From contig NZ_VJWE01000011.1 in NCBI RefSeq assembly GCF_007993815.1, positions 372,001 to 436,000 of the forward strand: a stretch of DNA of 64,000 nucleotides, in the 5' to 3' direction. Positions 50,066 to 59,854 of the stretch are shown in pieces. Position 1 is the stretch's first letter; each line of letters starts with the position of its first letter. The stretch comes from Acidovorax delafieldii. Its GTDB lineage: Bacteria > Pseudomonadota > Gammaproteobacteria > Burkholderiales > Burkholderiaceae_C. Under the pieces are notes generated by a model. That model was not told the DNA's origin and made no database searches. It was given only the letters and a program-made list of their open reading frames with translations. Position numbers and translations under genes: made by a program.

Positions 50066-50607
50066 AGGTCGGCCTCGGCGAGCAGACGGCCGGACTGGTC
50101 CTTGGCCGACAGCTGAATCTGCACGTCCAGCGTGGGCCACGCAATCGCAAGCCTGGGATCATCCCAACGGATACAGCGCTCGTGTTCGGGGCTGTAGTAG
50201 TCCGTGGTTTTGTACAGGAAATCGGCAGACTCGGAGAGCACTAAAAAACCGTGTGCCAGGCCTGGGGGAACCCAGAGTTGACGATGGTTGTCCTCCGTCA
50301 GCAGCGCCCCCACCCATTGACCAAAGGTCTGTGAGTCTTTGCGGATATCAACCGCCACATCAAATACAGCCCCGCGCACCACACGCACCAGCTTGCCCTG
50401 AGCGCGGGGCGGCAGCTGGTAGTGCATGCCGCGCAGCACGCCCTGGCTGCTGCGGCTGTGGTTGTCCTGCACGAACGCGTCCTGCACGCCGGTGGCCTCG
50501 CGAAAGGCCTTCTCGTTGAAACTCTCGTAGAAAAATCCGCGGCTGTCACCGAACACCTTGGGTTCGATCAGTACCACGTCTGGGATGGATTGCCGTATAG
50601 CTTGCAT
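50062..50607 (-). CDS. rmlC: dTDP-4-dehydrorhamnose 3,5-epimerase
   Basis: 181-residue cupin acting third in dTDP-L-rhamnose synthesis. Motifs: DSRGFFYESFNEKAF, DNHSRSSQGVLRGMHYQ (with the catalytic histidine), VFDVAVDIRKDS, WVPPGLAHGFLVLS and TDYYSPEHERCIRWDDP. Cotranscribed with rmlB, rmlD and rmlA. Confidence 0.95.
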   Translation of the reverse strand: MQAIRQSIPDVVLIEPKVFGDSRGFFYESFNEKAFREATGVQDAFVQDNHSRSSQGVLRGMHYQLPPRAQGKLVRVVRGAVFDVAVDIRKDSQTFGQWVGALLTEDNHRQLWVPPGLAHGFLVLSESADFLYKTTDYYSPEHERCIRWDDPRLAIAWPTLDVQIQLSAKDQSGRLLAEADL

Positions 50608-50613
50608 GGCAGA

Positions 50614-51498
50614 TCAATAAACCTTGTCGTTCAGCAGGCGCTGAAGGTACTGGCCGTAGCCATTCTTGGCCAGAGGCTTGGCCAGACGCTCCAGCTGCGC
50701 ACTGTTGATCCACTGTGACCGCCAGGCAATTTCTTCCGGGCACGCAATCTTGAGGCCCTGACGGTGCTCCAGCGTGGCGATGAACTGGCTGGCCTCCAGC
50801 AGGCTTTCGTGGGTACCTGTGTCCAGCCACGCGTAGCCGCGGCCCATGATCTCTACATTCAGCTGCCCCTGTTCCAGGTAGAGCCGGTTCAGGTCGGTGA
50901 TTTCCAACTCGCCGCGCGGAGACGGTTTGAGGCTCCTGGCCATCTGCGCCACCTGGCTATCGTAGAAGTACAAGCCGGTAACGGCATAGCTGCTCTTGGG
51001 ATGTGCGGGCTTTTCCTCCAGCGACAGCACCTTGCCGCTGGCATCGAACTCGGCCACGCCGTAGCGCTCCGGGTCATGCACGTGATAGGCGAATACGCTG
51101 GCGCCATCGGTGCGCTGCTGCGCGTTGCCCAGCAGTTCGTGGAAGTCGTGGCCGTAGAAGATGTTGTCGCCCAGCACCAGCGCACTGGGCGCACCGGCCA
51201 GGAAAGCCTCTCCGATGATGAATGCCTGCGCCAGGCCATCCGGACTGGGCTGCACGGCATATTGCAGGTTCAGGCCCCATTGGCTGCCGTCGCCCAGCAG
51301 CTGCTCAAACCGCGGCGTGTCCTGCGGCGTGCTGATGACCAGGATGTCGCGGATGCCCGCGAGCATCAGGGTGCTCAGCGGGTAGTAGATCATGGGCTTG
51401 TCGTACACCGGCAGCAGTTGCTTGCTGATGGCCAGGGTGGCCGGATGCAGCCGGGTACCGGAGCCTCCGGCAAGGATGATGCCTTTGCGTTGCGTCAT
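50614..51498 (-). CDS. rmlA: Glucose-1-phosphate thymidylyltransferase
   Basis: 294-residue nucleotidyltransferase making dTDP-glucose. [16 protein letters not shown] at the start, [31 protein letters not shown] and [19 protein letters not shown]. First enzyme of the rhamnose pathway although third in the operon. The start at 51498 fits the universal N-terminus. Confidence 0.96.
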   Translation of the reverse strand: MTQRKGIILAGGSGTRLHPATLAISKQLLPVYDKPMIYYPLSTLMLAGIRDILVISTPQDTPRFEQLLGDGSQWGLNLQYAVQPSPDGLAQAFIIGEAFLAGAPSALVLGDNIFYGHDFHELLGNAQQRTDGASVFAYHVHDPERYGVAEFDASGKVLSLEEKPAHPKSSYAVTGLYFYDSQVAQMARSLKPSPRGELEITDLNRLYLEQGQLNVEIMGRGYAWLDTGTHESLLEASQFIATLEHRQGLKIACPEEIAWRSQWINSAQLERLAKPLAKNGYGQYLQRLLNDKVY

Positions 51499-51511
51499 GT
51501 GAGGGTGCCGA

Positions 51512-52402
51512 TCAGAGGATTTCAGCCAGCATGCGCGCCACACCCGCTTGCCAGTGGGGCATCTGCAGGCCGAAGGTGGCTTGCAGCTTGCCGGTATGAA
51601 GGCGCGAGTTGTGCGGGCGCACGGCAGGAGTGGGAAATGCGCTCGTCGGGACGGGCGCAACTTCATTTGCTTTTATTTTGATAGCAGGCTGCGCTTGCTG
51701 CGCCTTCGCAATCACGAATTTTGCGTACTCGTTCCAGTTCGCTTCACCAGCTGCGACACAGTGGTACAGGCCTGCGTCCTGCGGGCGTTGCTGCAGGTGA
51801 CGCAGCGCATGCGCCGTCACGTCGGCCAGCAGGTCAGCCCCCGTGGGCGCCCCCCACTGGTCGTCGATCACGGTCAGGCGATCGCGCTCCTGCGCCAGGC
51901 GCAGCATGGTCTTGGCGAAGTTGCCGCCGCGCGCCGCATAGACCCAGCTGGTGCGCAGAATGAGGTGCTTGGGGCACGCCTGCGCGATGAGCTGCTCGCC
52001 CTCGAGCTTGGTGCGGCCGTACACGCTCAAGGGAGCAGGCATGTCGGTCTCGACCCAGGGGCGGCTGCCGCTGCCGTCAAAGACGTAGTCGGTGCTGTAG
52101 TGCACCAGCCATGCGCCGAGCTTCGCCGCCTCCAGCGCGATAGCGCCGGGAGTGGTGGCATTCAGCGTGCGAGCGAAATCGGCCTCGCTCTCGGCCTTGT
52201 CCACGGCAGTGTGGGCTGCGGCGTTGACAATGACGTCGGGGCGCAGGGTGCGCACCGTCTCAGCCACACCCGCAGTGTTGGCAAAGTCGCCACAGTGTTC
52301 CGTGCTGTCGTGGTCCAGCGCCGTGATCGTGCCCAGCACCGACAGGCTGCGCTGCAGCTCCCAGCCGACCTGACCGCCCTTGCCAAAAAGCAAAATGTTC
52401 AT
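51512..52402 (-). CDS. rmlD: dTDP-4-dehydrorhamnose reductase
   Basis: 296-residue reductase completing dTDP-L-rhamnose. NAD(P)-binding [38 protein letters not shown] and YGRTKLEGE (Tyr/Lys). Near residues 232-245 the variable region before [14 protein letters not shown] is encoded by a half copy of the AGCGCTT repeat ([10 protein letters not shown]). Overlaps rmlB by 4 bp. Confidence 0.95.
   Translation of the reverse strand: MNILLFGKGGQVGWELQRSLSVLGTITALDHDSTEHCGDFANTAGVAETVRTLRPDVIVNAAAHTAVDKAESEADFARTLNATTPGAIALEAAKLGAWLVHYSTDYVFDGSGSRPWVETDMPAPLSVYGRTKLEGEQLIAQACPKHLILRTSWVYAARGGNFAKTMLRLAQERDRLTVIDDQWGAPTGADLLADVTAHALRHLQQRPQDAGLYHCVAAGEANWNEYAKFVIAKAQQAQPAIKIKANEVAPVPTSAFPTPAVRPHNSRLHTGKLQATFGLQMPHWQAGVARMLAEIL
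51670..51709. repeat. Half copy of the AGCGCTT-family repeat inside rmlD
   Basis: CTTTTATTTTGATAGCAGGCTGCGCTTGCTGCGCC matches the A/T flank and inverted arms of the repeat family. It falls in a loop of variable length in RmlD proteins and keeps the reading frame. Confidence 0.5.
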
Positions 52403-53493
52403 GCAGCAACGTCCGTGACGACTGCAGTGGCGGCCTCCTGCGCATACTGAGTCTGCACCCAGGCGCGGTAAGCCCCCGTCTGCACGCTGGCCACCCAGTC
52501 AGCATGGTCCAGATACCACTGCACAGTCTTGCGAATGCCGGTATCGAAGGTCTCGGCGGGCTTCCAGCCCAGATCCCGCTCGATCTTGCGCGCATCGATG
52601 GCATAGCGGCGGTCATGACCAGGACGGTCCTTCACGTAGGTGATCTGCGTGCGGTAGCTCTGGCCGTCAGCGCGGGGGCGCAGCTCGTCGAGCAGGCCGC
52701 ACACCATGTTCACGATCTCGATGTTGGGCTTCTCGTTCCAGCCGCCCACGTTGTAGGTCTCGCCAGGGGCACCGGCTTCCAGCACGCGGCGGATGGCGCT
52801 GCAGTGGTCCTTCACATAAAGCCAGTCGCGCACCTGCATGCCGTCCCCGTAAACCGGCAGGTTCTTGCCGGCCAGGGCGTTGACGATCATCAGCGGGATC
52901 AGCTTCTCGGGGAAGTGGTAGGGCCCGTAGTTGTTGCTGCAGTTGGTGGTGAGCACCGGCAGGCCATAGGTGTGGTGCCAGGCGCGCACCAGGTGGTCGC
53001 TGGCCGCCTTGCTGGCGCTGTAGGGGCTGTTGGGCTCGAACCCGCGCGTCTCCGCGAAGGCCGGGTCGGTGGGCGCCAGCGACCCGTACACCTCGTCGGT
53101 GGACACGTGCAGGAAACGGAAGGCCGCGCGCTCGCCCTCAGGCATCGCGCTCCAGTAGGCACGCACGGCTTCGAGCAGGCGGAACGAGCCGACGATGTTG
53201 GTCTGGATGAAGTCTTCGGGCCCGTGGATGGAGCGGTCCACATGCGACTCGGCCGCGAAGTTCACCACCGCGCGGGGCCGGTGCTCTGCCAGCAGTCGCT
53301 CCAGCAGGGCCGTGTCGCCGATATCGCCCTGCACGAAGATGTGGCGGGGGTCGCCCTGGATGCCGTCCAGGTTGTGCAGGTTGCCCGCGTAGGTGAGCTT
53401 GTCGAGGTTGACGACGGGCTCGCTGGAGGCAGCAAGCCAGTCAAGAACGAAGTTGGCGCCGATGAAACCCGCGCCGCCAGTAACCAGAATCAT
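52399..53493 (-). CDS. rmlB: dTDP-glucose 4,6-dehydratase
   Basis: 364-residue extended [62 protein letters not shown] and [14 protein letters not shown] are canonical. The start at 53493 matches family N-termini but lacks a ribosome site; an ATG at 53532 (13 extra residues) has GGTGGG in place and may be the real start. First gene of rmlBDAC. Confidence 0.95.
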   Translation of the reverse strand: MILVTGGAGFIGANFVLDWLAASSEPVVNLDKLTYAGNLHNLDGIQGDPRHIFVQGDIGDTALLERLLAEHRPRAVVNFAAESHVDRSIHGPEDFIQTNIVGSFRLLEAVRAYWSAMPEGERAAFRFLHVSTDEVYGSLAPTDPAFAETRGFEPNSPYSASKAASDHLVRAWHHTYGLPVLTTNCSNNYGPYHFPEKLIPLMIVNALAGKNLPVYGDGMQVRDWLYVKDHCSAIRRVLEAGAPGETYNVGGWNEKPNIEIVNMVCGLLDELRPRADGQSYRTQITYVKDRPGHDRRYAIDARKIERDLGWKPAETFDTGIRKTVQWYLDHADWVASVQTGAYRAWVQTQYAQEAATAVVTDVAA

Positions 53494-53604
53494 AGGGAGG
53501 GCCGTGTGAAATGCCAGCTCGGCAGAACCCATGATTATCCCACCCCGCCCGGCCCCCGGGTAACAGAGTTCAACGCGGGTATTTCTGTCTGGGCCGGCGG
53601 GTCA

Positions 53605-55590
53605 TCAGAAGTGGATGCCACGCATCATTTGCTGCAGCGCTACCGCCTCGGCGGACAACTGCGGCTTGGCATCCTTGGCGCCCTTGGCGGCGGTGGAATC
53701 CGGAAACATGCGGAAGCTGGTGTTCATGGTGATCTGGGCCACCCGTGGCACCAGCGCGTGCAGCAACTGGCCGGTGATGCCCAGGCGTGTGGCGATGCGC
53801 ACCGGCTTGAAGATGCAGGCCTGGGCAATCATGTCGGCCGCCTCTTCCGGCGCCAAGGTGGGTACGTTGTTGTAGATCTTGGTGGGCGCGATCATGGGCG
53901 TGCGCACCAGGGGCATGTTGATGGTGGTGAAGGTGATGCCCTGGTCCGCGAACTCGCTGGAGGCACAACGCGTCCAGGCATCCAGCGCCGCCTTGCTGGC
54001 CACATAGGCCGAAAAGCGGGGCGCGTTGGTCAGCACGCCGATGGAGCTGATGTTGACCACATGGCCCTTGCGCTTAGCCACCATGCCGGGCAGAAAGCCC
54101 ATGGTCACGCGCAGGCAGCCGAAATAGTTGAGCTGCATGGTGCGCTCGTAGTCGTGGAAGCGGTCGTAGCTCGACTCGATGGCGCGGCGGATGGAGCGGC
54201 CCGCGTTGTTGATGAGGAAGTCCACACCGCCGTGGTTGTCGATGAGCAACTGCACAAAACGGTCGCAGTCGGTCATGTCGGCAATGTCTGCCGAATAGGC
54301 GATGAACTGGTAACCCTTGGCCTTGGCTTCGGCACAGGCCTCGTCCAGCTTGTCCTGGTCGCGCCCGCAAATGATGGTGGTGGCGCCCGCCTCGGCAAAC
54401 TTGTGCGCCGCCGCCAGGCCGATGCCAGACGATCCACCGGTGATCAGCACCACCTTGCCCGCTACCGTGCCTTTGAGGGTGCGGTCGATGAAAAGCTCAG
54501 GATCCAGATTGCGCTCCCAGTAGTCCCACAGGCGCCAGGCGTAGTCCTTGAGGTTGGGGCAGGCCACCCCCGAACCCTTGAGAGCTGCCATGGTCTCGCG
54601 GCAGTCGAAGCGGGTGGGGTAGTTCACGAAGGTCAGCATGTCCTCAGGCAAGCCCAGGTCTTTCATGACGGCATTGCGCACGCGGCGCACGGGCGCCAGT
54701 GCCATCAGACTCTTCTTCACACTCTTGGGGATGAAGCCCAGCAGCGCGGCGTTGACGAACAGATTCATGCGCGGCGCATGGGCGGCGCGGCTGAAGATGT
54801 CGAGCACATCCCCCACGCGGTAACCCACTGGGTCCACCAGGTGATAACACTTCTTGGTGATGTCTTTTTGGTGGCTGATGACGTTCAGTGCGTTCACCAC
54901 AAAGTCCACCGGCACGATGTTCACGCGCCCTCCTTCCAGGCCCACGGTGGGCATCCAGGGCGGCAGCAGTTGGCGCAGGCGCTGGATGAGCTTGAAGAAG
55001 TAGTAGGGCCCATCGATCTTGTCCATCTCGCCGGTCTGGCTGTCTCCCACCACCATGGCCGGACGGTACACCGTCCAGGGCACCTTGCAGTCCTGGCGCA
55101 CGATCTTTTCGCTCTCGTGTTTGGTCTGGAAGTACGGGTGGTCCAGGCCCTCGGCTTCCTCGAACATGTCTTCGCGGAACACACCTTCATACAGACCTGC
55201 GGCGGCGATGGAGGAGACATGGTGGAAGTGCCCGGCATCAATCGCCTTGACCAAGTCCACCGTGTTGCGCGTGCCCTCGATGTTCACGGCCACCTGGGTT
55301 TCCTCATCGGCAGCCAGGTCATACACCGCGGCCAGGTGGTAGAAGTGGTCGATCTGGCCCTTGAGCTTCTTCACGTCGTCTGCCGAGACGCCCAGCTTCT
55401 TGGCGGTGAGGTCGCCAAACACGGGGACGGCGCGTGCAGGGCCTACGCCCCAGAAGCTGCGCAGGTCGGCCACCTTGTCCGCACTTTCCTTGCGGATCAG
55501 GAAATGCACCACCGCCCCCTTGCGCTCCAGCAGCTTCTTGACCAGCCGCTTGCCAATGAACCCTGTTGCCCCCGTCACGAAATACTGCAT
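53605..55590 (-). CDS. Two-domain long-chain fatty acyl-CoA reductase (Maqu_2220-like)
   Basis: 661-residue fusion. The N-domain (1-370) is an extended SDR of the male-sterility/FAR type (FVTGATGFIGKRLV, YFQTKHESEKI with Tyr/Lys, VYRPAMVVGDSQTG, NIVPVDFVV). The C-domain (about 385-640) is a classical SDR (LITGGSSGIGLAAA, NNAGRSI, SAYVASKAALDAW). Length and domain order equal the alcohol-forming reductase Maqu_2220 of Marinobacter, which reduces acyl-CoA through aldehyde to fatty alcohol. GAGGAG before the ATG. It diverges from the phasin gene, pointing to storage-lipid metabolism. Wax-ester synthase is not in the window. Confidence 0.82.
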   Translation of the reverse strand: MQYFVTGATGFIGKRLVKKLLERKGAVVHFLIRKESADKVADLRSFWGVGPARAVPVFGDLTAKKLGVSADDVKKLKGQIDHFYHLAAVYDLAADEETQVAVNIEGTRNTVDLVKAIDAGHFHHVSSIAAAGLYEGVFREDMFEEAEGLDHPYFQTKHESEKIVRQDCKVPWTVYRPAMVVGDSQTGEMDKIDGPYYFFKLIQRLRQLLPPWMPTVGLEGGRVNIVPVDFVVNALNVISHQKDITKKCYHLVDPVGYRVGDVLDIFSRAAHAPRMNLFVNAALLGFIPKSVKKSLMALAPVRRVRNAVMKDLGLPEDMLTFVNYPTRFDCRETMAALKGSGVACPNLKDYAWRLWDYWERNLDPELFIDRTLKGTVAGKVVLITGGSSGIGLAAAHKFAEAGATTIICGRDQDKLDEACAEAKAKGYQFIAYSADIADMTDCDRFVQLLIDNHGGVDFLINNAGRSIRRAIESSYDRFHDYERTMQLNYFGCLRVTMGFLPGMVAKRKGHVVNISSIGVLTNAPRFSAYVASKAALDAWTRCASSEFADQGITFTTINMPLVRTPMIAPTKIYNNVPTLAPEEAADMIAQACIFKPVRIATRLGITGQLLHALVPRVAQITMNTSFRMFPDSTAAKGAKDAKPQLSAEAVALQQMMRGIHF

Positions 55591-55818
55591 GGATAACTCC
55601 TCTGAGATAGCTTCATTCTTGCCCAAGGCCTGCACACCCCGATTCAGCAGAAACCCGCGCCGATGCTAGGCGCCCAGCCGGCAGGCGGGCTAGATGGCAC
55701 GCTCTACATTTTTAGGAGCGCGCGCCTACACCTTGCGCACCGTGCGGCGTACAGTGCGACCATGCGTCGAAGGCAAAATCGCCCCGGCAACCCCAACCAA
55801 CCGCACCATGGAGGCCTT

Positions 55819-56424
55819 ATGGTCAAGAAACTGCAGAAACTCAGCGCTGACAAGAAGAAGAGCAACGCCCAACTGTCCAGCACCGTCAAGGACTCCGCCC
55901 AGCAGATCTGGCTGGCCGGTCTGGGTGCCTTCTCCAAGGCACAGGAAGAAGGTGGCAAGGTGTTTGAAGCCCTGGTCAAGGAAGGCCTGACCATCCAGCG
56001 CAAGACCCAGGCCGTGGCCGAAGAAAAGATCACCGAAGCCACCAGCCGCGTGACCACCATGGCCAGCGACATCGGCTCCAAGGCCCAGGGCCAGTGGGAC
56101 AAGCTCGAAAACATCTTTGAAGACCGCGTGGCCAAGGCCCTGGCCAAGCTGGGCGTGCCCTCGGCCCGCGACCTGGAAGCCCTGAGCGCCCGTGTGGACG
56201 CCCTGGCCAAGGGCAGCAAGGCTGCCCCCGCCAAAGCTGCTGCCAAGGCAGCCGCCAAGCCTGTTGCCAAGGCCCCTGCCAAGAAGGCGGCTGCAAAGAA
56301 GGCCGCGCCCGCCAAGGCAGCGGCAAAGCCTGCAGCCAAGGCCACCGCCAAGAAGGCTGTGGCAAAGAAGACCGCAACACGTGCGGCTGCCGACGCAGCC
56401 ACCAGCACGCCATCGGCCAGCTGA
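55819..56424 (+). CDS. Phasin-like polyhydroxyalkanoate granule protein (PhaF/PhaI type)
   Basis: 201-residue protein. Residues 1-125 form the phasin helix region (DSAQQIWLAGLGAFSKAQEEGGKVFEALVKEG) with a short leucine-zipper-like end (LEALSARVDALAK). Residues 130-201 are a histone-H1-like tail of KPAAKAA-type repeats, as in PhaF, binding DNA and helping granule segregation. GGAGG lies 5 nt before the ATG at 55819. A terminator follows. Not close to a PHA synthase here. Confidence 0.88.
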   Translation: MVKKLQKLSADKKKSNAQLSSTVKDSAQQIWLAGLGAFSKAQEEGGKVFEALVKEGLTIQRKTQAVAEEKITEATSRVTTMASDIGSKAQGQWDKLENIFEDRVAKALAKLGVPSARDLEALSARVDALAKGSKAAPAKAAAKAAAKPVAKAPAKKAAAKKAAPAKAAAKPAAKATAKKAVAKKTATRAAADAATSTPSAS

Positions 56425-56460
56425 TCACGGCTTGCCAGCGGCAAGCACCCAGCCCGCACC

Positions 56461-56503
56461 AAGCGGTCCGCGCGCCACGGCGTCTGGACCGCTTTTCTTT
56501 TTT
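56461..56503 (+). terminator. Terminator of the phasin gene
   Basis: AAGCGGTCC (56461-56469) pairs with GGACCGCTT, followed by TTCTTTTTTT. The loop of about 17 nt is G/C-rich and may shorten by inner pairing (CGCGCG region). Confidence 0.85.
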
Positions 56504-56653
56504 TGGTGAAACCCGTGAAGTGCGCTAAAAGCGATACGGGAAAGACACGCGCGCCCTCTTCTCATGTCGCACTGCAGCATGACTGCGTGGGTTAGAGTAG
56601 CCATCAGAGACAACGCAACAACGACACACAACGACGCGAAGGGGCCCACACAC

Positions 56654-57316
56654 ATGGTGAAGAAAGCGCCACGCCGCACCGCAGAACGCATTCTGGAAGT
56701 GACGCTGGACCTGTTCAACCGGTTCGGTGAACCCAACGTCTCCACCACCCTGATCTCGGCCGAGTTGCGCATCAGCCCTGGCAATCTCTACTACCACTAC
56801 CCCGCCAAGGACGAGCTGATCAACGCGCTGTTTGATCGCTACGAAGGCTCGCTCACCGAGCTGCTGGCCGCAGCAGATGGCGTGCGCAATGTGGAGGACG
56901 CCTGGTTCTTCATGCACTCCCTGTTCGAGCTGATCTGGCAGTACCGCTTTCTGTACCGCGATCTCAACGACCTGCTGTCCAAGAACCGGCGCCTGGAAAC
57001 CCACTTCCAGGCCATCCTCAAAAACAAGACCCGCGCCGTGCGCGCCATGCTCGATGGCATGGGACGCGCAGACGCGCTGCACATCGACTCGCGCGAGCTG
57101 GAGGCCACCGCCACCAGCATGGTCGTGGTGCTCACCTACTGGCTCAGCTTTGAATACGTGCGCGACCCGCGCCGCGCGCTCGAGCCTGAAAGCGCCCAGG
57201 CCGCGCTGCTGCGCGGAGCCCACCATGTGCTGAACCTGCTCATGCCCTACCTCGAAAGCGGCCAGCGGGCCCACTTGCTGGAGCTGGTCGGCGCCTACGC
57301 CGCAGTGCCTGGCTGA
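56654..57316 (+). CDS. TetR-family regulator
   Basis: 220-residue TetR protein: HTH (FGEPNVSTTLISAELRISPGNLYYHYPAKDELI) and a C-terminal domain with the conserved EDAWFFMHSLFELIWQYRFLYRDLNDLL block seen in a betaproteobacterial TetR subgroup next to phasin-like genes. The ATG at 56654 removes an unsupported N-terminal extension. It lies 57 bp before the TPR gene, same strand. Regulation of storage or lipid genes is inferred from neighbours. Confidence 0.85.
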   Translation: MVKKAPRRTAERILEVTLDLFNRFGEPNVSTTLISAELRISPGNLYYHYPAKDELINALFDRYEGSLTELLAAADGVRNVEDAWFFMHSLFELIWQYRFLYRDLNDLLSKNRRLETHFQAILKNKTRAVRAMLDGMGRADALHIDSRELEATATSMVVVLTYWLSFEYVRDPRRALEPESAQAALLRGAHHVLNLLMPYLESGQRAHLLELVGAYAAVPG

Positions 57317-57372
57317 TACAGAGACGGCCCACCACAGACACCCAACCACAAGAACTTCCGGAGACACACACC

Positions 57373-58149
57373 ATGGCCAAATGGACCCCATTCCCCCACG
57401 CCGGCGACTACCAGTTCGACGCTGCGAGCGTCACGAAGCAATGGGCACGACTGCATGGCGGTGATGCCGAACCCTGCCCCAAGGACGCAGCCGCGCTGGA
57501 AGCGTGGGCGCTGTTCCACAACGGCGACTTTGAGAAAGCGGCGGCTGCAGGCCTGGCGGCCGGTGGAGCGGGCATTACCGCAGCCAACAAAGCCACCTCC
57601 ATCTACGCCAACTACCTGGAGCCCAAGGAAAAGACGCGGCTGGACCTGTTCATGCAGGTGGCCGAAAGGGCCGAGGCCCAGGCAACCGCAGAACCGAACA
57701 ACGCCAACGCCTGGTACTGGCATGCGTATGCGCTGGGCCGCTACAGCCAGGGCATCAGCGTGGCCAAGGCGCTGGCACAGGGCCTGGGCGGCAAGGTGAA
57801 GGAGTCGCTGGAAAAAGCCATCGCCCTGTCGCCCAAACACGCCGATGCGCGCATTGCGCTGGGTGCCTTCCATGCGGAGGTGATCGACAAGGTGGGTTCG
57901 CTGATTGGCGGCATGACCTATGGCGCCAAGAAGGACACGGGCCTCAAGCTGTTCCAGGAGGCCCTCAAGCTCAACCCGGGATCGGCCATCGCCATGATTG
58001 AGTACGCCAATGCCCTCGTCATGCTGGAGGGCGACAAGAAGATGAAGGAAGCCACTGCGCTCTACGAAAAGGCCGCCACCGCAGAACCCATGGATGCCAT
58101 GGAGCGGCTGGATGTGGAGATGGCACGGGCGGAACTGGAAGAAGAGTAA
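57373..58149 (+). CDS. TPR-repeat protein, RMD1-like
   Basis: 258-residue all-helical protein. At least three TPR units are visible (ANAWYWHAYALGRYSQG, VKESLEKAIALSPKHADARIALGAFHAEV, GLKLFQEALKLNPGSAIAMIEYANALVML). No signal peptide or TM helix, so cytoplasmic. It follows tetR at 57 bp with GGAG near the ATG. Function unknown; TPR proteins act in assembly of complexes. Confidence 0.8.
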   Translation: MAKWTPFPHAGDYQFDAASVTKQWARLHGGDAEPCPKDAAALEAWALFHNGDFEKAAAAGLAAGGAGITAANKATSIYANYLEPKEKTRLDLFMQVAERAEAQATAEPNNANAWYWHAYALGRYSQGISVAKALAQGLGGKVKESLEKAIALSPKHADARIALGAFHAEVIDKVGSLIGGMTYGAKKDTGLKLFQEALKLNPGSAIAMIEYANALVMLEGDKKMKEATALYEKAATAEPMDAMERLDVEMARAELEEE

Positions 58150-58211
58150 GAGGCAGCCCCCTGAGCGGCTTTGCCGCTTCCCCCTTCTCTCGACTGGCTA
58201 CGCCATTCGGG

Positions 58212-58247
58212 AAGGGGGACGACACCCTCGCTGCGGGACGGCCCTTG
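58212..58247. repeat. 36 bp core of an inverted intergenic repeat (copy A)
   Basis: AAGGGGGACGACACCCTCGC and the following bases match the reverse complement of 60347-60382 at 34 of 36 positions. Similarity extends outward on both sides (CCCCCTGAG about 58157, GCTTGCG about 58267) with one gap. Occupies most of the 192 bp between the convergent TPR and coaX genes. Confidence 0.8.
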
Positions 58248-58341
58248 CTCGGTGTCTCTGGCTTGCGCAGCGCCAGTTTTGCACAGAGGTTTGCAGTAGA
58301 TTGCCGTGTCGCGCTGCTATGGATGCGGAGCTCAAAAGCCC

Positions 58342-59109
58342 TCAGCCCCCAAACCGCTGCGCTGCAATCTCCAGAAGTCCGTCAAAAATCAGGTTGTCCA
58401 CCAGCTCAAACGGCCGTGTCATGCTGGGCGCCATCTTCCAGCCGGCGCCGCCGGTCATGATGCAGGCAGGCTCCTGGCCGCAGTGCTGCAACAGGTGCTG
58501 GTACATGCGCTCCACGGCCCCCGCGATGGCGTAGGTGCCTCCACTGGTCAGCGCATCGCTGGTGTTGGTAGGGAACGGACGCACTTCGCCCGTAGGCACG
58601 TGCAGGCCGGCGGTGCCGGATTCAAGCGCACGCAGCATGATGCCGTGGCCGGGCAGGATCAGGCCGCCCATGAAGCGGCCCTCGGTGTCGATGCACTCCA
58701 CCGTCACGGCCGTGCCCACCATCACCACCACCAGCGGCCGTGCAGGGCCACTTGCCAGCACATGGTGGCGTGCGCCGATCATGGCCACCCACCGGTCCGA
58801 GCCCAGGCGCGAGGGGTGGTCGTAGCCATTGGTCAACCCCGCCTCTTGCGCCGATGACACCACCCACGAGGGGGTGACGTCCCAGATTTCCATCTGTTCC
58901 TGTACGCGGCGTTTGACGGCATCTCCCGCCACCACACAGCCCAGCATGCGTGTCGGATGGGGTAGCGAGGCCCAGCTGCCTTCGGCCAGGCGGTCGATGT
59001 GGTCGAGAAACTCGGCGCCATGCGCAATGAGCGCAGCCCCGGGGCGGGGAGCGTCGTACAACGCCCATTTGAGACGGGTGTTACCGACGTCGATGGCCAG
59101 AAAAGTCAT
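58342..59109 (-). CDS. coaX: Type III pantothenate kinase
   Basis: 255-residue ASKHA-fold kinase doing the first step of CoA synthesis. Phosphate-binding [11 protein letters not shown] at the start, substrate/monovalent-cation motif [21 protein letters not shown] and the glycine-rich GGLILPG and TGGAG. The start at 59109 opens the fold directly. Convergent with the TPR gene and divergent from the BON-LysM gene. Confidence 0.94.
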   Translation of the reverse strand: MTFLAIDVGNTRLKWALYDAPRPGAALIAHGAEFLDHIDRLAEGSWASLPHPTRMLGCVVAGDAVKRRVQEQMEIWDVTPSWVVSSAQEAGLTNGYDHPSRLGSDRWVAMIGARHHVLASGPARPLVVVMVGTAVTVECIDTEGRFMGGLILPGHGIMLRALESGTAGLHVPTGEVRPFPTNTSDALTSGGTYAIAGAVERMYQHLLQHCGQEPACIMTGGAGWKMAPSMTRPFELVDNLIFDGLLEIAAQRFGG

Positions 59110-59289
59110 GCGGCGGATTATCCCGAGTTTTGCGATGCGCCCCTGCCCGAGGGCGACAGCCACTGCAGCACCAACCCTCCCCGGCCCCCAAATTGTGAAA
59201 AATCGTGTCGCGCCCCTGTCCGACACGACGCAGCCGCCCGTACCCGCTACAGTGGTCCTTCCTGTTTCTGCAACATTAGGAGGTACGAC

Positions 59290-59778
59290 ATGGGTCTTTT
59301 CAGTTTCATCAAGGAAGCCGGCGAAAAGCTGTTCGGCGGCAAAGAAGCGCAGGCCGCCACGGCCGCCGCCCCCACGCAGGATGAACTCAACGCCAAGGCA
59401 TCCAAGGCCATCGAGACCTACATCGCGTCCCAAAACCTGGGCGCCAGCAACGTACAGGTGGCATTCGACGGCACGCAAGGCAAGGTCACCGTCAAAGGCA
59501 CCGCGCCCACCCAGGCCGCCAAGGAAAAAGTCACCCTGTGCTGCGGCAACGTGGCCAGCGTGACCAGCGTCGAGAACCTGATGGAGGTGACCAACCCCGA
59601 GCCCGAGGCCCAATACCACGACGTGGTGCGCGGCGACACGCTGAGCGCCATTGCCAAGAAGTTCTATGGCGACGCCAACAAGTACCCCGTGATCTTCGAG
59701 GCCAACAAGCCCATGCTGAGCCACCCCGACAAGATCTATCCCGGCCAGAAGCTGCGGATTCCGCCACTGACCAAGTAA
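59290..59778 (+). CDS. kbp: BON-LysM protein (Kbp/YgaU-like)
   Basis: 162-residue soluble protein: N-terminal amphipathic start [19 protein letters not shown] domain at about 30-97 ([24 protein letters not shown]), LysM domain at about 108-158 ([39 protein letters not shown]). E. coli YgaU/Kbp of this layout is a cytoplasmic potassium-binding protein. AGGAGG lies 6 nt before the ATG. A perfect hairpin terminator follows. Confidence 0.92.
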   Translation: MGLFSFIKEAGEKLFGGKEAQAATAAAPTQDELNAKASKAIETYIASQNLGASNVQVAFDGTQGKVTVKGTAPTQAAKEKVTLCCGNVASVTSVENLMEVTNPEPEAQYHDVVRGDTLSAIAKKFYGDANKYPVIFEANKPMLSHPDKIYPGQKLRIPPLTK

Positions 59779-59801
59779 TCTCTCGCAGATTCAAGCCCTC
59801 T

Positions 59802-59845
59802 GAGCTGCCAGCGCTAGTAGAAAAAGCGCTGGCAGCTCTTTTTTT
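59802..59845 (+). terminator. Perfect 14 bp hairpin with T7 tail, AGCGCTT-family repeat used as terminator
   Basis: GAGCTGCCAGCGCT (59802-59815), 9 nt loop, AGCGCTGGCAGCTC (59825-59838), then seven T. The arms carry the AGCGCT core and the downstream GATAGC of the dispersed repeat family. It terminates kbp and stands between convergent kbp and the rhodanese. Confidence 0.92.
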
Positions 59846-59854
59846 GATAGCGAA

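Noticed and set aside
52504-55596. A 1,030-codon open frame on the plus strand opposite rmlB and the acyl-CoA reductase
   Set aside because: Both opposite genes show complete, motif-level matches. The frame is a mirror of their codon use.
58342-59724. A 460-residue extended pantothenate kinase
   Set aside because: The extra N-terminus is antisense to the BON-LysM gene; the kinase fold begins at 59109.
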